A DNA stretch of 9,016 nucleotides from Flavobacteriales bacterium UBA2426 (GTDB lineage: Bacteria > Bacteroidota > Bacteroidia > Flavobacteriales_F > PHOS-HE28), in contig DDRC01000037.1 of assembly GCA_002342985.1 (NCBI GenBank), positions 1-9,016 on the forward strand. The letters are read 5' to 3'. The notes below the pieces were generated by a model. It was not told the origin of the DNA. It searched no databases and saw only the letters and a program-made list of their open reading frames with translations. The translations under genes and the position numbers were made by a program. Of this stretch, positions 6,432-9,016 are shown piece after piece (the first letter of the stretch is position 1; each line of letters starts with the position of its first letter).

Positions 6432-6712
6432 TCATTTGGGACAGCCCGGCTTTCTTGCAGGGTATTGTTCTTCATGCATTGGTGTGGACCACACCTGAGC
6501 GTTGTACTTCTGCGCAAGTCCATTCCCGTTCACGATCTCCGCATCCTCCTCATCCCCGGGCTTGCGGACCAAGGCTAGTTCTGCTCAGGGGGTCTACCCG
6601 TCGGATACGACTTGTCCCGCCCCAGCGGGAAGATCACCGGGGGCTTGCCGGGCCCGAGCGTGCCGATGGAGATCTGCCGGTCGGTCCTTTCAGCAGCTTA
6701 TTCCATGATCAT
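6432..6712 (-). pseudogene. possible decayed small gene, reverse strand
   Basis: Reading the reverse strand in one frame from an ATG at 6712 gives MIME, an in-frame TAA (6700-6698), then 40 protein-like codons including TDRQISIGTLGPGKPPVIF and GRDKSYPTG, ending at TAG (6577-6575). Near 6581, in GAGCAGAAC, a one-base shift backwards enters a second open frame that contains LVRKPGDEEDAEIVNGNG and QKYNAQVW and stops at TGA (6434-6432). One lost G would explain the junction. The composition of both pieces (mixed charges, hydrophobics, G/C third bases early on) looks like real protein rather than noise, but I recognise no family and no intact start exists. Alternatives are two tiny ORFs or chance. 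Confidence 0.35.
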
Positions 6713-6764
6713 GCGCCATTGGCGCTTCAGGTGCGGGGATCGAAGCCGGCGCCGGAGAACGCCC

Positions 6765-6772
6765 TATCTTGC
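6765..6772 (+). promoter_or_regulatory. possible -7 promoter box (TATCTTGC)
   Basis: TATCTTGC lies four bases before the ATG at 6777. With the usual spacing of the Bacteroidota -7 element, transcription would begin at about the A of the ATG, which would make a leaderless message. No -33 TTG is seen. Confidence 0.3.
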
Positions 6773-6776
6773 TTGC

Positions 6777-7874
6777 ATGCGGCGCGCTCTATTCCTCGGG
6801 CTGGCCCTCTCTGGCACCACGGTGGAGGCCCAGACGCACGCCGCGCTGCTGCCGGGCAGCCCGGACTACGGCATGCTGGTCACCGATCACCTGGCCGGCC
6901 CGGGTGTCACCGTGCTGGGCGCAGGCTTCCAATTCCTGCCCTACGCCATCGGCACCTTCACGGACAGCATCGGCAGCATCGGCATGACCGGCGGCCTGGT
7001 GATGGCCACCGGCCTGGTGCACGTGATCGAACCGCCCAACCTTTCGCAGAGCACCACCATGGCCGGGCAAACGGGCGGCTTCATGGACAACGACCTGCTG
7101 CAGCTCTCGCAGCCGCCCGCCGAGCAATGGGATGTCGCCATCCTCACCATCACGCTGATCCCCGCCGGCGATTCGCTGCGGCTGCGGTATGTCTTCGGCA
7201 GCGAGGAGTACGATGAGTACGTGTGCTCCATCAAGAACGACATCATGGGCATCTTCCTCTCGGGGCCGGGCATCGATGGCTCCTTCTCCGACAACGGCAT
7301 CAACCTGGCCACGCTGCCCGCCACCGGCCTGCCCGTGTGCGTGAACACGGTGAACATCGGCGTGCCCGGCGGAAATGGTTCCGGTCTTTGCTGGGCCTAC
7401 GCCGGTTGGCAGCAGGACACCGTGCATTACGTGGACAACTTCTTCGGCCCCGATTGCGGGCTTGATGGCTACACCCAGGTGCTCATCGCCAAGGCAGCCG
7501 TGGTGCCCGGGGCGGTGTACCAGCTGAAGGTCGCCATCGCCGATGCAAGCGACGGGCTCTACGACTCGGCGCTCTTCCTGGAGGCCGGTAGCCTTGCGTC
7601 CGAGCTCTCCACCGGCATGGCCGATGCGCCCATGAGCACGGCACCACTGTGGTACGATGACCTTGCCAAGGACGTGCTCTTGCGCGGATTCGCCGGCATT
7701 GGAGGGCGTGTGGATGTCCAGGCCTTCGACATGGCCGGCCGTTGCGTGGCCATGGCGAACGCGCGCCTCGATGGCAGCACATGGCGTGCGCCCCTGAAGC
7801 TCTCTCCGGGCTCCTACGCCGTGCGCGCGGTGCAGGCGGGAAAGGCGGTGAGCGGGCGGGTGGTGGTGCGGTAG
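6777..7874 (+). CDS. choice-of-anchor L domain surface protein
   Basis: This secreted protein is 365 residues. The frame is open further upstream, but the ATG at 6777 gives a proper signal peptide (MRRALFLGLALSGTTVEA, cleavage before Gln19), so longer starts are rejected. The choice-of-anchor L domain covers about 30-280. It includes the SIGMTGGLVMATG entry segment, the diagnostic YVFGSEEYDEYV (138-149), the NDIMGIFLSGPGI stretch, PVCVNTVNIG, a Cys-containing insert, and the terminal YDSALFLEAGSL. Family members are long Bacteroidota surface proteins with varied anchors. Here the last 75 residues (DVQAFDMAGR, then PGSYAVRAVQAGK and VVVR at the end) look like a T9SS sorting domain that has lost the opening YPNP strand. 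It is alone on its strand, with a reverse-strand gene ending 41 bases downstream. Confidence 0.85.
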   Translation: MRRALFLGLALSGTTVEAQTHAALLPGSPDYGMLVTDHLAGPGVTVLGAGFQFLPYAIGTFTDSIGSIGMTGGLVMATGLVHVIEPPNLSQSTTMAGQTGGFMDNDLLQLSQPPAEQWDVAILTITLIPAGDSLRLRYVFGSEEYDEYVCSIKNDIMGIFLSGPGIDGSFSDNGINLATLPATGLPVCVNTVNIGVPGGNGSGLCWAYAGWQQDTVHYVDNFFGPDCGLDGYTQVLIAKAAVVPGAVYQLKVAIADASDGLYDSALFLEAGSLASELSTGMADAPMSTAPLWYDDLAKDVLLRGFAGIGGRVDVQAFDMAGRCVAMANARLDGSTWRAPLKLSPGSYAVRAVQAGKAVSGRVVVR

Positions 7875-7914
7875 GGGGCCGGCAGGTCGGCGTTCGAACC
7901 GGTTGATCGGCCGC

Positions 7915-8349
7915 TCAGTGTCCGGTGTAGAGGAACCGCACCGCGCGTTCAGGACAGCGCAGGAGGATGTCGGGCGACCATTCCACGCGCCATTCGATGA
8001 ACCCGATGAACAGCAGGGAGAACCCAGCTGCGAGCACCGTGAGCACCACGCTGGACACCCGCAGGACGCGTTGCGCTTGTGGTGCCGTACTCGTGATCCG
8101 CTTCAACCCAAGGCCGAGGCCCGCCAGCACCACCGACCAGCAGGCGATGTTCACCAGCAGTCCCTGCAGGTAGAGCACACCGCTCATGCTGTTCACCCAC
8201 GGAATGCTGGTGCGGTAGGCGAGGGGCATGCCGATCAAGGTGGGTAGTTGCTCATCCGGACAGGTGTCCATCCGCTCAATGGTGAGCGCATCAGAGAGCA
8301 CCAGGGCGGTGGCCAGGAGCGCCAGACGCATTAGGAACAGGAGGCGCAT
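7915..8349 (-). CDS. uncharacterised membrane protein, about three helices
   Basis: The 144-residue product has hydrophobic segments at about 3-22 (uncleaved signal or first helix), 57-82 and 99-118. The 23-55 loop holds Cys30, acidic residues and PLAYRTSIPWVNSMSG, and the tail after 118 (EWRVEWSPDILLRC) is amphipathic. The IPWVNSMSG block just before the second helix reminds me of small conserved membrane proteins in Flavobacteriales, but I cannot name the family, and no function is proposed. The ATG at 8349 is chosen; a second in-frame ATG sits six codons later. The gene is 104 bases downstream of the reverse-strand fibronectin-like gene and converges on the choice-of-anchor L gene. The 40-base gap between those two stops contains only small palindromes (7892-7904). 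Confidence 0.65.
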   Translation of the reverse strand: MRLLFLMRLALLATALVLSDALTIERMDTCPDEQLPTLIGMPLAYRTSIPWVNSMSGVLYLQGLLVNIACWSVVLAGLGLGLKRITSTAPQAQRVLRVSSVVLTVLAAGFSLLFIGFIEWRVEWSPDILLRCPERAVRFLYTGH

Positions 8350-8353
8350 GAGG

Positions 8354-8361
8354 GGAAGTTA
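8354..8361 (-). promoter_or_regulatory. possible -7 promoter box (TAACTTCC)
   Basis: On the reverse strand TAACTTCC stands four bases before the ATG at 8349, the same distance as the box before 6777. It matches TAnnTTTG only in the first part (TAnnTT). It could give a leaderless message for the membrane protein. Confidence 0.22.
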
Positions 8362-8453
8362 AGCTCTGCGCAACCCCGTTCATTGCATGTGACCATGGCC
8401 CACACGGACCTACAGGGACCACAAAGCTGTTGAACAAGCCGGACGATCGCTCT

Positions 8454-9016
8454 CTACGCCGCGCGCCCCAGCACGGGGTCGCTCTTTTGGCCCTCGCCCA
8501 AGGCACCCACGGCACTTACGCAGAACCAGTAGCCCTTATAGGATTCCAGCCCCTGCACCGAGTGGGTGATCTTGCCGGTGATGCCGGTGAGCGACCACAC
8601 GCAATTGGGTTCCGTGGGGTCCTGCTCGGTCATGTAGATGTGGTAGGTGCGGCGGTTGGGCACACCGCTCCAGCGCAGTTCCACTTCGCCGTGGCGACCG
8701 GTCATGCGGGCGGCCTGCATCATGGGTCGGCCCATGGGCTGGGGCGGGCCTGACCGGCGGGCCAGCTCAAAGCCGCTGGAAAGCATGATCACCTCATTGC
8801 CCTGGGCCACCATGCGCACATAGTCGGCCAGCAGGCGCAGGCTGTTGCGTGCCTGCACCTCCAGCGCATTGCGGTGCCCCTTGCTGGCCAGGCTGCCATC
8901 GATCGCCTCCAGGATCGCGGCGGTGAACACCACCTCCTGCGCCTTCAGGTCCGCTGCGCTCAGCGGTGGGGCCGGGAAGTGGGGATTGCCATCCATCTTG
9001 TCGGCCACGTTGCGCA
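8454..9016 (-). CDS. fibronectin type III-like domain protein (5' end uncertain or outside window)
   Basis: The reverse frame is open to the window edge. A GTG at 9008 gives 184 residues, but the codon cut by the edge ends in TG, and an ATG there (MRNVADKMDGN) would be a likely start; both remain open. The N-terminal half is helical (about 15-80, with AAILEAIDGSLASKG and SLRLLADYVRMVAQG), followed by LSSGFELARR. The C-terminal part (about 95-180) is a fibronectin III-like sandwich: VELRWSGVPNRRTYHIYM, then VWSLTGITGKITHSVQGL and KGYWFCVSAVGALGEG. I have seen this helical-plus-Fn3 layout in Bacteroidota proteins of about 200 residues, function unknown. No signal peptide is visible, so it is probably cytoplasmic, unlike most Fn3 proteins of the group. 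Confidence 0.75.
   Translation of the reverse strand, partial: RNVADKMDGNPHFPAPPLSAADLKAQEVVFTAAILEAIDGSLASKGHRNALEVQARNSLRLLADYVRMVAQGNEVIMLSSGFELARRSGPPQPMGRPMMQAARMTGRHGEVELRWSGVPNRRTYHIYMTEQDPTEPNCVWSLTGITGKITHSVQGLESYKGYWFCVSAVGALGEGQKSDPVLGRAA

Noticed and set aside
6481..6495. Perfect palindrome GGTGTGGACCACACC downstream of the FISUMP gene
   Set aside because: The arms meet around a single base, giving at best a five-pair stem, and no T-run follows; not convincing as a terminator and likely part of the decayed gene.
6455..7216. Forward open frame of 253 codons overlapping the choice-of-anchor L gene start
   Set aside because: It is out of frame with the clear signal peptide and YVFGSEEY motif of the real gene, and its composition is that of a shadow frame.
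7892..7904. Overlapping palindromes GTTCGAAC and AACCGGTT between the convergent stops at 7874 and 7915
   Set aside because: Short, no T-tract on either strand; a bidirectional terminator is possible but cannot be supported.

Overview
The window is GC-rich (by eye about two thirds G+C) and looks like chromosomal DNA of a Bacteroidota bacterium, probably a high-GC member of the Flavobacteriales. The reasons are a type IX secretion (T9SS) C-terminal sorting domain, a FISUMP-type 'major paralogous' surface protein, a choice-of-anchor L protein, the near absence of Shine-Dalgarno sequences, and TAnnTTTG-like boxes just upstream of several starts. The genus is inference.

Region 1 (1-3521, + strand) is a compact metabolic gene run. 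It holds the 3' part of an E1-beta subunit of a 2-oxoacid dehydrogenase (1-878), a TerB-like protein (904-1314), a single-lipoyl-domain E2 acyltransferase (1342-2562), an acyl carrier protein whose ATG overlaps the E2 stop (2559-2816), and a small alpha/beta hydrolase (2868-3521). E1-beta and E2 should work in one complex. E1-alpha is presumably upstream of the window, and no E3 is seen. The tight E2-carrier protein overlap is the most thought-provoking feature here, because it hints that acyl groups formed on lipoate may be passed to a phosphopantetheine carrier.

Region 2 (3509-4363, - strand) is a convergent two-gene unit: a 58-residue proline-rich protein (4163-4339) not previously obvious because of its size, then a COG1926-type phosphoribosyltransferase (3509-4153). 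The phosphoribosyltransferase 3' end overlaps the hydrolase 3' end by 13 bases. The hydrolase and phosphoribosyltransferase families are known to me as fused or neighbouring partners, so they probably share a process despite opposite orientation.

Region 3 (4364-7874) is a surface/secreted protein region: a divergent intergenic stretch, a very small T9SS cargo (4656-5183), a FISUMP protein directly downstream (5191-6408), a gap carrying what looks like a decayed reverse-strand gene (6432-6712), and a choice-of-anchor L protein (6777-7874). The small T9SS cargo appears to be built from two copies of a short motif that recurs once in the next gene.

Region 4 (7915-9016, - strand) has an uncharacterised three-helix membrane protein and the 3' part of a protein ending in a fibronectin type III-like domain. 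No tRNA, rRNA, CRISPR array, insertion sequence or phage gene was seen.
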